A stretch of 64,000 nt of DNA from Paragonimus westermani (Eukaryota > Platyhelminthes > Trematoda > Plagiorchiida > Troglotrematidae): contig QNGE01000953.1 in NCBI GenBank assembly GCA_008508345.1, positions 124,001 to 188,000 on the forward strand. Direction: 5' to 3'. The translations under genes and the position numbers were made by a program. Below, piece by piece: positions 36,701-45,261 of the stretch (positions are counted from its first letter, which is position 1; each line of letters opens with the position of its first letter). The notes under the pieces were generated by a model. It searched no databases. It was not told where the DNA came from and saw nothing but the letters and a program-made list of their open reading frames with translations.

Positions 36701-39700
36701 ACGGAAGTAACAGTGAGGAGAAATGTGGACATACTCAAGAGATTGTTTCGAGGCAAGCAGTAGTTGAGAAAAGCTAGTCATCGTGTACACATTCAGTGAA
36801 ATAATGTTATTAAACTTCACGGTCTGGCGTAAGACGTATAGTTCAACGTTACCAATATCAAGAGTTGATTTAATCGGCAACGCTTTAAGAGCATCGCGCA
36901 CGCAGGTACAGACCTTTGTTACGTTAACATCAAACTCTATAGAACACTTGCTGCGACAGCCGCGATCTTACTATGGATCTAACTAAGTTATACAGTGCAG
37001 ACCGATTTTGTCAGTCACGGGTTACTAACATATATTGATTTGACTTGACGTGCGTGTGAAATAAATTCGGCGCGTTGATGTTGCATGTCGTCACATACCG
37101 CCTGTTCCTGATAAGTGATTACGCATTTGAGAGTAGATACAACTGGGAGTTTGAGTACACCATTATATCACAGATCCCTTCAAAACCGATGAAAATGAGT
37201 TGACTTTCCTATCGAAGTATCCCCCGTTGAAATCGTTTGATAAAAAATAAGTCGCCAGTGCTTTTCTGAATTTCGAAATGTGTCACGGGAGAAACCTCAA
37301 AACCAGTAAACTGATCGACAGCGAGTGACCTTAAAATTGACCAGGAGAGCCTATATAATCGACTAACAGCGACCCGGAAGTTCACTTTGTGACATACCTC
37401 TCAATTAGGGTCAAACGTTTGCGTGTGACCAGTGAGCTGCGGCCGCTGGAGTTAAAAGAAATGAACAGATATTTCGTCACAATAAAATTTATGGCCTAGT
37501 GAGATGGTGGCAGTCGACTAGTTGGTCACCAAAATGTGTTGACGGATTGGCCTATGTTGCTTGTTAGCAAATCCGGAGACAGCTTTGATTACAGTGGTAA
37601 CATCTACACAGTGGTCTGACTTTAGCAGATGGAACAGTAGATTCAGCGAATGATTTACTAAAACCAGTTTTGATGCAGTCGAGGTAATCTTCTCCTACCA
37701 CATTCCACGAGTTTCGGCCGTGCCAGAAACAACCCAACTGTCGTTAGCAGCATTGAAATGAATGTGTAAGCAGTAGTTCATCGCTAGGTGATAGATACAC
37801 CCTCAGATTATCGTGATATCATTAACGTGGCAAACAAACTCATCAAGATATCACAGTAGCCATAATTCTGATTGATTGATTGATAGGTATCCTCAGTTAT
37901 TTGACTCGCAGCAGCGTCCCCTCTAAAAGAGGGTGTACTATCCGTTGAACTCTTTCCAGCTGTAATCATTACTTTGTTCGTAGTTTTGAAGATTACTCGG
38001 ACGTGTTTAAACGCTCCGGATAATTTTAATCGATAGGTGTTGGATCGTTTACTGCGTTAGTTAACTGCGTTTTTCTTACTGAAGTTCTGAGATACTGAAT
38101 CGGACTACTTTTTGCTGAATAGATGCAGACCTGTTGAAATTGATCTGTTCACATGCGCTAGTCTTCTTTGAGTATACCGACGTATTCAGTTGTTGTTTTG
38201 GGTGAAGAAAGCGTGGGACGCGTTGTTCAGTTGCATTACCAACATGAGATAAATCGATGCGGGTTGAGTGATAGAAACTGGGCTTCATGAAAACAAATAT
38301 GTCAGTATAGTTGCGGTGCATAAGTAAATTCTGAGTGAAGGGCTACAGATGAGATTTTATTGTACTCGTTAATCCACTTGATAGGGGCAGACCTGAAGGA
38401 AATCACAATGCTATTCCATCAGATTCTTGGAACAGAACGCTGCAGAACATGAATTAAATATTGAAAAGACAGCGCGGAAGCAATACTGACAAATTTGACT
38501 GATGTTATCCTTACACACTTTGTGATGTTCACATCTAATGTTACAAAATATTGACCGATTTCATGGAGGCAAACGTTTGCCAGAAGAAACGTTACATCGA
38601 GAGATTCCGTGTGTGATGTTAATTATGCTGCTCATGGAACATATAAGCTGGAATGTGTCAAGAAGAATATATTTTCATACCAATGACCGCGTATGGTTCT
38701 CACCTCTACTAATTATTTGAAATTTGGATGACATGTTTACTTGCACATGTAGTTCACCGATCTTGATGGGCGACTGGCTCTCAATAAACTCGCGAGAATA
38801 TATAAACTTAAGAGGATAAACCTGGCTGTTTCTATTCAGGCTGAAAAAGCTGATAGTTTGAAGAAGTTTGTACTACTCGTTGGTTCAGTTCTTCTTTGTT
38901 GTACTTATTCTCTGTACACCTGGCTTTGTTTTCTTGTCGGTGTAAACGAATTTGTTTCGTATCATACATCGGACTTTAATTGTGTGGCCGGTTGAATAGG
39001 ATATCTTCATGTGTACACAAATTCTCAGTACATCCAGGTGCCTATGCTTTATCTGACGCTAACGAACTAAGACGGGCTAGTTATATTGAAAAAGCTATTT
39101 TCCAGTTTGTCTAAATTTCCCAAGATTAACGTCGACTGAGGGACTCAGCCGTAGGGTCCGTAAACAGTTTCTCGAATTCATTCACGCTATCCATTCGCAT
39201 GGCGCGCGCAACGAAACTTGGGTCTTAACGACAGTATTTTTTCTGCTAATTTGACTAAAAGGTTCATCTCAGCAACCTGAATGTTGAAATATACGTTTGC
39301 CATCGGTGGGTATTCAGTTTATGTCAGTCAAAGCATTCCTGCTAAAACAAAAAGTGAAGAAAAGAAATAGACAAAATTTTGAACTTGTTCGACGTAAACA
39401 CAATTACAGAAGGTTCAGCGAACACAGTCAGGAGACAAACCTCAAAGTTATGAAGCCAACAGTGAATAGTAAATTATGATTGTTCTGTTTAATGGATTCA
39501 CTGTTGGTTTAAGAACTAATGTTACCTTCCACTCCAAACGGTATGTAGTTAGACTTTTTATGAGTTTTACATCACACAGACTTGGCCCCAGCTGTCGCTT
39601 TCCCAGAGACTTCCCAGTCAGCCCATTTCGAGGAATGCATTAGATTAGAGTTTCATCTTTGTTGCAGCAAGTCAGTGGAAGACCTCTTCGGCTTGGCCAC

Positions 39701-40594
39701 TGTTACAACTTCGACTACACTTTTATGTAACAACCATCTTGACCTTTTCACCCTTGGGCTCATAAAAGACAAGACCGACTTGTCGCATGCAGACGCTTAA
39801 GCACATTTGCTCGCCCTACAGACTTATTCAGACAGAAAAAACAGGGCTGGCTTAGGAGTGCACCAAAATCCCAGTTGTGCAATCGGAAATTATTTACATG
39901 AATTTTGTCGACTTCATCATTGCGAGGATGATTTTTGCATACATTTCACTTCGGTTGAATTCTCATGAGCCTTTTGTTCAAAGAGTTGTCTTATAACATA
40001 CATATTCAGCAAAATATTCGCCGACACGGTTTGCTTGTAGCTAACATTGAACTCCGCTTGTAGCACAATTTCCCTAGTGTACATATCAGAATTTATTCGA
40101 AGAAACCAAATGTCTCCGATTTCGCTTCGTTGGTTCACTGGTTATCGTCAATACCTACACTGCCCTATGAGCTCCGTTCAGTCTGCGGTAAGTAGCATAA
40201 ACAAATCACTAGTGAAGCAGTAATTGAAAAAACTGCATAAATTCACCAGTTTTTTTGTTCTAAAACTTTCACAAATCACTCTTACTGTCTTTGACTTAAA
40301 ACATGACTGCATAAAACCTAGATTCTACTGTGTACCAGGCTCGCGACAAATTAGGTCTTCTGTACACTGTGCACTGGATAACGTTTAGGGTCAAATTTCG
40401 GGTTATAATGTTATATACCATGACTCTTCTGGCCGCGTTGTTCACAAATTAACCGCATATCATTATCGGGTTATTTCATTTAACAGTTCAGGTACAGTAG
40501 TCGCCAGATCTCCTTCCACTACGTTACGGCCCCGATGATGTACATCATGGACTTCTGTCTCTACCATCTCAGACCTCTGGGAAATGTTATATGA
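9692..40594 (+). CDS. C1GALT1-like: Core 1 beta-1,3-galactosyltransferase-like (T-synthase family), 6 exons, 304 aa
   Basis: Exons 9692-9795, 9837-10063, 14171-14373, 17846-17987, 31852-31982 and 40487-40594 sum to 915 nt, 305 codons including TGA. All introns have GT-AG ends and compatible phases. The family (GT31) adds galactose in beta-1,3 linkage from UDP-Gal to GalNAc on Ser/Thr, making core 1 O-glycan in the Golgi. Visible: signal anchor about residues 15-34; Lys/Ser-rich stem to about 63; R-V-L-C-Y start of the catalytic domain (66-70); N-T-W-A-R-R-C-D (87-94); A-D-D-D-T-Y (147-152), the Mn/UDP-binding DxD motif; F-S-G-G-A-G-Y (186-192); E-D-V (221-223) in the usual ED-containing helix; I-S-F-H-Y-V (277-282) and Y-H-L-R-P (295-299) at the end. 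It is short for the family (about 360 in vertebrates) and lacks the Trp/Tyr-rich, Cys-Cys segment before I-S-F-H-Y. It may be a diverged paralogue or be missing a small exon. Confidence 0.9.
9796..9836 (+). other. Intron 1, 41 bp
   Basis: Starts gtaaatgg and ends ccacttcag with a pyrimidine-rich tail. At 41 bp it is near the lower size limit for spliceosomal introns, as commonly seen in the 5' part of fluke genes. Removing it joins the signal anchor to the stem in frame. Confidence 0.85.
9837..10063 (+). CDS. C1GALT1-like: C1GALT1-like exon 2 (stem and start of catalytic domain)
   Basis: Encodes residues 36-110 plus split codons at both ends. The first half is a basic, Ser/Thr-rich stem with a possible N-glycosylation site at Asn47. 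Then come R-V-L-C-Y-I and N-T-W-A-R-R-C-D-K, hallmarks of the T-synthase and related beta-1,3-galactosyltransferase fold. The donor is a consensus gtaagt at 10064. Confidence 0.92.
10064..10321 (+). other. Intron 2, first part
   Basis: AT-rich intron sequence with no recognised feature before the palindromic insertion. Confidence 0.6.
10322..10575. mobile_element. Palindromic non-autonomous element with 10-bp target duplication (copy 1)
   Basis: AGATAAAACT at 10322-10331 is repeated at 10566-10575 and brackets a 234-bp element (10332-10565). The first 187 bp form a perfect inverted repeat: arms 10332-10424 and 10426-10518, 93 bp each, with a single base between. A 47-bp unpaired tail, CA-rich and ending CCATCAG, follows. 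The top strand of the right arm carries CTGATGA (10441-10447), a 6-bp stem (10449-10454 with 10461-10466) and GAAAC (10467-10471), a hammerhead-ribozyme-like core; by symmetry the left arm carries it on the other strand. No coding capacity. PLE-related non-autonomous origin is inferred from the core. Confidence 0.85.
10441..10471 (+). ncRNA. Hammerhead-ribozyme-like core in the palindrome
   Basis: CTGATGA, one unpaired T, stem C-C over G-G with six pairs including one G-T, a six-base loop, then GAAAC. Real hammerheads have no extra base after CTGANGA, and I could not identify a convincing stem III or cleavage site, so the call stays tentative. The same arrangement on the minus strand of the left arm is 10379-10409. 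Confidence 0.3.
10576..14170 (+). other. Intron 2, remainder
   Basis: About 3.6 kb of intron without a recognised gene or repeat. Small frames at 11466-11841 (minus) and 13250-13432 (plus) show no family likeness. The acceptor is aaaacatcag at 14161-14170. Confidence 0.55.
14171..14373 (+). CDS. C1GALT1-like: C1GALT1-like exon 3 (DxD motif)
   Basis: Starts with two bases completing a Gln codon (residue 111) and encodes 112-178. Contains N-I-S (113-115, possible N-glycan site), K-K-H-L-W (120-124, where the family reads Y-L-W or H-L-W) and F-F-K-A-D-D-D-T-Y (144-152), the nucleotide-sugar and metal site. Upstream in-frame codons back to 14107 belong to the intron. Donor gtaaga, phase 0. Confidence 0.93.
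14374..14532 (+). other. Intron 3, first part
   Basis: Short unique intron sequence between the exon 3 donor and the first PLE relic. Confidence 0.5.
14533..14760 (-). mobile_element. Penelope-like element fragment, RT thumb region (antisense in intron 3)
   Basis: On the minus strand a frame contains S-R-R-E-D-G-S-L-R-R-T-V-Y-R-K-P-T-W-S-G-Q-Y then S-F-T-P and T-L-F-T-R-A-R-R-I-C-T-P-D-S. These are the conserved blocks that follow the YVDD catalytic site in PLE reverse transcriptases. The frame decays upstream of S-R-R-E-D (up to about 14847) and no YVDD or endonuclease block was found, so this is a short relic. Confidence 0.75.
14848..15329 (+). other. Intron 3, between PLE relics
   Basis: No recognised feature; a frame at 15119-15304 resembles nothing known, though it lies directly upstream of the next relic and could be its decayed palm region. 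Confidence 0.45.
15330..16290 (+). mobile_element. Penelope-like element relic, RT plus endonuclease (sense in intron 3)
   Basis: Reading all three plus frames in turn recovers the PLE order: V-D-G-V-V then S-S-L-G-P-V-L-V-G-I-F (15332-15384; intact copies read V-D-G-V-A-M-G-S-P-L-G-P), N-L-E-R-Q-I, R-Y-V-D-D-V (YVDD at 15444-15455), S-L-H-P-N-V (15512-15530), L-P-S-L-D-I (about 15565-15582), Y-K-K then L-F-S-R-V-R-R-H-C-T (about 15665-15716), the endonuclease Cys block I-Y-E-Y-K-C-G-A (16026-16049) and its C-terminal L-R-R-A-E-I-I-A-I (about 16215-16241). Many frameshifts and stops show a long-dead copy. It lies opposite in orientation to the fragment at 14.5-14.8 kb, so they are separate insertions. 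Confidence 0.65.
16291..17845 (+). other. Intron 3, remainder
   Basis: AT-rich sequence with no recognised feature. The acceptor before exon 4 is weak: a pyrimidine run near 17796-17815 is followed by a purine-rich stretch ending aaaaaag at 17845. Confidence 0.5.
17846..17987 (+). CDS. C1GALT1-like: C1GALT1-like exon 4 (GGAGY and ED motifs)
   Basis: Encodes residues 179-225: Y-F-S-G-G-A-G-Y-V-L-S-R-E-A-L (185-199), the most conserved block of the family, and the E-D-V-K-M helix (221-225). The phase agrees with exon 3 (0) and exon 5 (split Ser codon). The donor is a consensus gtaagt at 17988. The start is the least certain splice site in the gene because its acceptor is poor. Confidence 0.92.
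17988..19240 (+). other. Intron 4, first part
   Basis: No gene recognised. A short CT-repeat tract lies at about 19015-19030. Confidence 0.5.
19666..19884. mobile_element. Small insertion with 14-bp target duplication, nested in the PLE
   Basis: ACACTGCATTGTAT occurs at 19666-19679 and 19871-19884. The 191 bp between them (19680-19870) split the PLE reading frame exactly at the repeat, and one copy of the 14-mer suffices to keep the frame, so this is an insertion with target duplication. The insert starts TTGATAAACAGATTG and has a near-exact inverted copy, CAATCTGTTTGTCAA, near 19789-19803. Between these arms is a hammerhead-like core. No coding capacity is seen. Its resemblance to PLE terminal sequence suggests a non-autonomous relative. 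Confidence 0.8.
19721..19750 (+). ncRNA. Hammerhead-ribozyme-like core in the nested insertion
   Basis: CTGAGGA (19721-19727; the fifth base is free in hammerheads), one unpaired A, a 7-bp stem (19729-19735 with 19739-19745, two G-T pairs) closed by CGA, then GAAAC (19746-19750). The layout is the same as in the palindromic element at 10.3 kb, including the single unpaired base. PLEs are known to carry minimal hammerhead motifs in their terminal repeats. Stem III and a cleavage site are not obvious. Confidence 0.4.
20536..21060 (+). other. Intron 4 segment upstream of the PLE break
   Basis: Nothing recognised. The PLE similarity stops at about 20535, next to an in-frame stop, consistent with 5' truncation. 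Confidence 0.45.
21061..21092 (+). repeat. tRNA-like T-arm, Pol III B-box scrap
   Basis: GCTGG, TTCGAAT, CCAGC (21064-21080) form a perfect 5-bp T-stem with a standard T-loop. No matching acceptor strand, D-arm or A-box was found in the preceding 80 bases, so this is not a tRNA gene. It is likely the remnant of a tRNA-derived SINE. Confidence 0.4.
21093..25000 (+). other. Intron 4 segment
   Basis: About 3.9 kb without a supported gene. The frame at 21684-22034 (116 codons) lacks any family signature. The stretch 22680-22870 is less AT-rich than its surroundings, with GGTTCGATGAGC, and may be an unclassified repeat. Confidence 0.45.
25001..25223 (-). mobile_element. tRNA-related SINE, minus copy
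   Basis: The reverse strand reads a tRNA-like head (CAGTGATCAGCACGG, then GGTTCAAATCTC, the B-box), a middle with GACGAGCTCTAATGAGCG and AAACTCGAGTCTAGTGCTT, then GCGATCAAATGTGAGTGATGG and a tail ending ATTATTCATCAG. It matches the plus copy at 25515-25725 along nearly its whole length. Confidence 0.75.
25240..25330 (+). mobile_element. tRNA-related SINE, 3' part
   Basis: Starts in CTGAATGCGAAGGCTGCG and continues GATCAAATGTGAGTGATGG to a tail ending CGACTACTCATCAG. It is the 3' third of the same family as 25001-25223, in the opposite orientation, making the two a head-to-head inverted pair. Confidence 0.65.
25331..25514 (+). repeat. Possible upstream segment of the SINE family
   Basis: Contains GATCTCGACGTGCCTCGGAAGTCCTAAT, echoed at about 51496-51520 (GATCTCACTCGGAAGTCCCAA), where another SINE copy follows. 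This suggests the family carries an extra segment 5' of the tRNA-like head. Confidence 0.35.
25515..25725 (+). mobile_element. tRNA-related SINE, plus copy
   Basis: TGGCGCAGTGA at 25533-25543 resembles a Pol III A-box (one mismatch); GTTCAAATC at 25579-25587 matches the B-box consensus. It is followed by CGAGTCTAGTGCTTGTT and GCGATCAAATGTGAGTG. The tail is shorter than in the 25.0-25.2 kb copy. Confidence 0.75.
25726..28814 (+). other. Intron 4 segment
   Basis: About 3.1 kb, no supported gene. Frames at 25718-25993, 26701-26958 (minus) and 27949-28245 have no family likeness. Confidence 0.45.
28815..28965 (+). other. Exon-like open segment inside intron 4
   Basis: An open frame starts with ATG at 28815, directly after CACAAAG, and can end at a consensus-like donor, AGT then GTAAGT, at about 28966. 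It encodes a balanced mix of Ala, Thr, Gly and Gln (for example A-I-F-T-H-G-G-W-S-D-S-I-G) and is richer in GC than the intron around it. I do not recognise a domain. It would not fit into the galactosyltransferase between exons 4 and 5, where family alignment is continuous. It may be a repeat scrap or a chance frame. Confidence 0.2.
29088..31851 (+). other. Intron 4, last part
   Basis: No gene recognised. A run of nine C lies near 31117-31125. The acceptor for exon 5 is atattgtttag, ending at 31851. Confidence 0.5.
31852..31982 (+). CDS. C1GALT1-like: C1GALT1-like exon 5
   Basis: Starts with GC completing a split Ser codon and encodes residues 227-269. V-G-V-K-R-I-D-S-L-D-E-D-G (232-244) followed by F-Y-P (248-250) corresponds to the family segment that reads like V-x-A-G-D-S-R-D then F-H-P-F. 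A possible N-glycan site lies at Asn265. Here the first Cys of the family R/K-C-M motif is shifted to position 228. The donor gtaagc follows a complete Thr codon (phase 0). Confidence 0.85.
31983..40486 (+). other. Intron 5, 8.5 kb
   Basis: No gene or recognised mobile element. Frames at 34091-34282, 36316-36519 and 39582-39800 were inspected and not accepted. In most family members a short Trp/Tyr-rich, Cys-Cys segment lies between what exons 5 and 6 encode. A phase 0-0 micro-exon of about 35-60 nt carrying it could hide here; I could not find one by eye. Confidence 0.5.
40487..40594 (+). CDS. C1GALT1-like: C1GALT1-like exon 6 (C-terminus and stop)
   Basis: The acceptor is tttaacag at 40486, phase 0. 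Encodes residues 270-304: S-S-R-Q-I-S-F-H-Y-V (273-282) and M-M-Y-I-M-D-F-C-L-Y-H-L-R-P (286-299), the family's typical end (C-C-S-D then I-S-F-H-Y and Y-H-L-R-P). The Cys pair of that motif is replaced by Tyr-Ser or Ser-Ser. TGA at 40592-40594. Confidence 0.9.
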   Translation, partial: FRYSSRQISFHYVTAPMMYIMDFCLYHLRPLGNVI

Positions 40595-40613
40595 AACAGT
40601 ACTCTTCAGTCGA

Positions 40614-40619
40614 ATAAAT
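40614..40619 (+). terminator. Poly(A) signal AATAAA of the C1GALT1-like gene
   Basis: AATAAA lies 20 bp after the stop codon, giving a very short 3' UTR, and is followed by T-rich sequence (ttgtcattg). Confidence 0.65.
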
Positions 40620-40639
40620 TTGTCATTGTGAAGTATTTC

Positions 40640-41272
40640 ATGGGTTTAGAATCAAAATATAAATTGTTCTATGAAATTCTTAATCAATGGAAATGATTCA
40701 TTTTTTACTCATTTATTTGCATTAATGTTTAACTTTTCAATGTATTCAACGTTGCTATGTGCGTGGTAGTTACACCATACTTACAGTGTAAATTTACACT
40801 TCATTTGTTTCATTGTGGAACCAATTTCAACGACCATTTTTCCCACCTGGTTCCATGATAATCAGTTTGCATTCCTCTAATTGAATACGACATATACACG
40901 AATAACAAAAGCTGTATGAGTGAAGCGAGTAACTTGTCAGTGTTTCTGTCAGGAAACGTTTGTAAAACTAACTATTTCATTCTTAGACAAAATTGTCAGA
41001 AATTTCCCGATCGGACGGTAGCAACTGTTAGCTTCCATGCATCGAGAAGTTATAACACAGTGAACCAGAAACATTGACAACTGCGCCTGTTCAAATGAGT
41101 GTGGACAGGTGATCAGAAGAATAGTACAGCTGTTTATGGCTGAATCGTCTTGAAAGGCAAATTACAAATGATGGGCTGCTGTTGAATCCTTCACCAACAA
41201 AAACCTGCTAGATCTAAAATCAAAGGCTTCATGCTTTACAGTAACATTTTATTCGTGTGTTCGTATTTTCAG
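40640..41272. other. Intergenic spacer
   Basis: AT-rich sequence, nothing recognised. Confidence 0.5.
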
Positions 41273-41364
41273 ACGTTGCATCTGATGAATGTGAAAAATG
41301 TGAACACAGCTCACAGGGAGTTTGTGGAACAGCCCTACCAAACCAGTCGGTGTTCCTCTGTCGC
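41273..41364 (+). other. Exon-like Cys-rich segment, possibly EGF-like
   Basis: Preceded by a strong acceptor (tcgtattttcag) and followed by a possible donor (cgc then gtgaca). In phase it encodes 30 residues with D-E-C-E-K-C-E-H-S-S-Q-G-V-C-G and a last Cys, a spacing that recalls part of an EGF-like or laminin-type module. No partner exon with a confident EGF match was found nearby, so it may be a chance frame. Confidence 0.25.
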
Positions 41365-44178
41365 GTGACAATAGCAGATGCATATCGGATTTCATTGTAG
41401 ACGACTTCCAGGCAATCAATTGCGGTTGGATAACAATTGAACATGTGCTACTTGCATTTCACCAGAAAGACTGAGCATGTTCTAGCTCTTACGCACATCA
41501 AATTAAACCAATGTTAGCCTGAACAGTTAATGGCCGATTTACAAACTAACGGTTTATCATACCCTGTCTCCTAATTTAAACTAGCTTGGTGTGTGCAGAA
41601 GTTTGGATGGTCTAACTGACAGTTCAAATAATGATTATCGTCAACACTAAGTTTAATGTGCAAGTGATTACATAATCCCAAAAGTAATCTTATAGTGGAC
41701 TTGACCAGATTTAGAAGTTGAATGAAATAACATTGTTATAAATTAATTGTAACCTAATTATATCTGTTCCTTTGTTCAACATTTCGTTCGCCAACCCACA
41801 GCCGGTTCAGAACAAGAGAACCTCAGTGTTTGTAGCGTTTCCGCCAACTCTGCGAGTCTTTACTTAGCGATATGAATCAGAAAAATTACCCATATAAGCT
41901 TTTTAGCCTGTCGTTCTCAAATGGCACGTGGTGTTGCCTTCGGCATGCTGCCGAAGCAGTGAATGATTTTATAAGTCAGTCATTGTGATGCGCAGTTATA
42001 ACTAAACACATCGTTATGTGTATATGTACCTCCGTTCAAATGTGTTGGACATGACGTAGTTGACAGAGGTACGGCGAGTCTTCATCGTGTATTCCCTTCG
42101 AGATACTTTTAATGGGGCACGGACATCTCCCAATAGTTTTGAACCGTCCGATCGGTTCACCACTCTGGTGTTGTCTACAAGCAACACAGTTTTGTCAGTA
42201 CATATCATTTGTGGTTGCGCAGGCCAACTTTTAGGAAGGTCGAGTTGGCACTGCCAATTTGCTGTTGACTGAGAACGCATGTGTGGCAGTTGCTGCAACT
42301 TTCTAACTTCCGGAGTCTCTGAGCACCAACAGGGGGCTTCGAGCCTGACCTTGCGCGTCCAGTAACACATAATTCTAGCTGACCGGTGACATGTCTGATG
42401 TACCGGGCTTCACAACTTTGCACGTAACTGGTTACATACAACCAAATCACCACACAGCATAGTCTTTGCTTCGATTGGAATAAATTGCCATGTATTGTGC
42501 CGAAAGCCAGGCTGATTTTGTAATGGTTATTTAGCCACCGAACGCCCTTCGACATATTCTTTCTTTATGAGATGAAATTAGTCGGCATTCAGTTTCCGTG
42601 CTTTTAATCTCTGTTTAGGTTAGTTTTATATTTGGGTCCAAAATTTTGTCACATTGACCCTAAATTGTTGGTGCCAATTCAACAACATTATATACTTTTA
42701 TCAGTGTGTCCCCTCAGCTAGTTAGTAGCAAGATCGTACGAAGCATCTCATATAGAGTTTCCTTCTTTGCTGAGTTTTCATCTGAAGGAAAGTTACTAAC
42801 TGGGATTGCCAAACTTTTCTGTGCACTACAATGTTTGGCTTGACATCAGTTCCCCTAAGTATTTCGAAACCTAGTGAACTCATTTCTAGGTTAACCGGTC
42901 CGGGTTGGACTAAAATCTTGAAGCAAGGGTGTACAACGTTAACGTGCTACACCCCCACATAATTGAATGTTTTACCATTCAGCTGGTACAAGTGATTTGT
43001 GACTGTTAGCAAATTCTCGAAGACTTTTTGTGGGACTGAGTTATCAGTCAAGTTAAATGAGGTATATCTGGCAGGCTGTACTAGTATAAACATCAAAAAA
43101 GCACCAACTGTCACTGGCAGTTAAGTTTCACTACTGCTGTCTATGTACAAAAGCTAGTTTAATCAACTACATTCCAAACTTAACTGGTGGGATTACACGC
43201 AACCTGTGAGTGTAAATCACAGCAAACCACATACCACATTCATACATGCTGCACCAGGGACTATGCCGTCTCACTGGCTTCTTGTCGCAGATACAGCTTG
43301 ACGGGTTTCATGCAGTCAATGTTTATACTAAAGCAGCTGGCAATTTTGCATACATACACGCTGCAATATTGTAATAGTATTCGTCCTTATCAGTCGGACC
43401 CGACTGAAATAGCTGTACATCCACAAGACTAAACGAATAACAGCGACACACGGGCCGATTAACACCGACATTTCACCTAACATAAGGCAGTGTGGTCGCA
43501 TTTATACCGGTGTGTCGACCGAAGTAGAATATATCGGAAGCAGCCGGACTGGAAGTGTAGGGTGTATGGTGATTACAGCAGGTGCACTGTGTGTGTGCCT
43601 GTCCTTGCGAGAATGCACCCCCCAACCATTGTGCGAACACATTATGGAGAGTGCCTAACTAACCACACAAGACGGGTAGGAGCACTTGTCCCTTAAATTA
43701 GATTTATAGAACGGATATTGTACCGTAAATGTGTGCAAACAGAATGGAACAACCGTTTGTTTAGGTATGGCAAATGGCTTGCGAAAAGCCGAAAGCGTCC
43801 AAAATAAACCTTCTCTTCGTAAACCATACTTGTAAGATTACTAAATTCAGTCAAATATTCAGTCATACTGTTATGTTTGCTTGTTTCATAGTGTAGAGTG
43901 TTTAGGTAGCAACCATAGTTATAAATCTCGGTTTTATTCAGCCAAACAAGAAACGTTGATCAAGAGAAATAGTTAGGGTAATCCATCGTTCCACGATCAC
44001 ACAAGTGTTTATTCTTTTGGTGTCGCAGAAGTGAATAGATGGGCCTTAATGCCGAGCATCAGAGACAGCCGTATTTATGATACTTCAAACCTCATCAGGA
44101 AAACGGTAGAAAACGCGATATTCAGGAATTACAGGATTAGGCAGTCACGTGAGCTAAAGAATCTATCATCTCATCCAG
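41365..44178. other. Stretch without supported gene
   Basis: Frames such as 42014-42370 (minus), 43187-43432 and 43490-43696 were inspected and show no family likeness. No repeats recognised. Confidence 0.45.
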
Positions 44179-44384
44179 ATGTGAATGTTTGGTATTGATA
44201 TGTTTGCCGAGCTTGGCATTTAAGTTGCGAACGTTTCATCACCAACCGAGGTGACATCATCAGTGCGTGATGAAACGTTTGCAACCTAAATGTCAAGCTC
44301 GGCGAACACATCAATACCAAAACCATCAACCCGAGCTACAAAAAACACCACCACTATTCCCAACCATCAGAAATGTGAATGTTT
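44179..44384. mobile_element. Palindromic non-autonomous element with 12-bp target duplication (copy 2)
   Basis: ATGTGAATGTTT at 44179-44190 is repeated at 44373-44384. Between them is a shorter relative of the element at 10.3 kb: left arm 44191-44241, right arm 44268-44318 (about 46 of 51 positions pair), a 26-base loop, and the same CA-rich tail ending CCATCAG. The loop plus left arm carries the hammerhead-like core on the minus strand (44232-44263: CTGATGA, stem, GAAACG). Relative to copy 1, the inner part of the right arm is missing, so the core is present once instead of twice. Confidence 0.82.
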
Positions 44385-45260
44385 GTTACATCTGTGGTAG
44401 TTAAATACTGCTGATCAAATGTTTCTTTTGAAATGATAACAAGCACTGTGGATACGCCTGGATCGTCCCACTTGTTCAAATTTCTGAATACCTGGCTCTA
44501 AGTCAAATGAGGCATTATCTCTACGAGTTTAAGGCCACTCTGCAGACTCAATATTGAAGGACCGAACAAGTATTTGCGGGTATAGACGCAAATCTGTGAC
44601 AGATATCTGATGACTTGTATCACTGCTGAACAGATAGCCGAATGATCCCTAAATTCGCTCACTGTGACATTTTAGCGTACCGACAAAAATGCGTAAAAAA
44701 ATGTGTATCCGTTGAACCTCAACTTGCAGGCAGATATCTAAAACCCGCACAAATTCAAATAGTGATTAACATACAGGAATAGGCATGTTCTCAGATGACA
44801 ATGCAGTCATTCCATTTTATTGAATATCTCGTTCGCGATATCTCAACCTCGACAGTATCAATGGTTGTAAGCTGGATCGACAAGTCATTGGATAGCTTTG
44901 GCATGATAATCAACCAATTCTAACATATGGAATGTCTCATCACATTCAACATGGTGTTTGCATATTCATTACGAGGTAATTCACGTTTCCTCTAGAAGAT
45001 TTGCTGTGTTCTTAATACTTGATTTTCTCGCTTTTGTGTGCGCTATCAAAACTGTAGCCTGTGCAGAGGTCATTTCAAAATATGTGGACATAACTAATTT
45101 TTAAGAACGTGCGTTGTTGTCAAACTTATCACTGTTGAGAGTCCAACAAATGACCGACTTATCAGTTAATGTCACCAGTCACTAAATGCGTCACCCAAGT
45201 AACCTCATTATAACACACAAGCAGAAATTGTTAACCACACACATACGATAGCCCAGTCTT
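44385..45260. other. Stretch without supported gene
   Basis: Nothing recognised on either strand. Confidence 0.45.
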
Positions 45261-45261
45261 T

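Noticed and set aside
39582..39800. Possible extra exon of the galactosyltransferase
   Set aside because: The encoded residues do not match any part of the family, and inserting the segment would put an unrelated stretch between exons 5 and 6.
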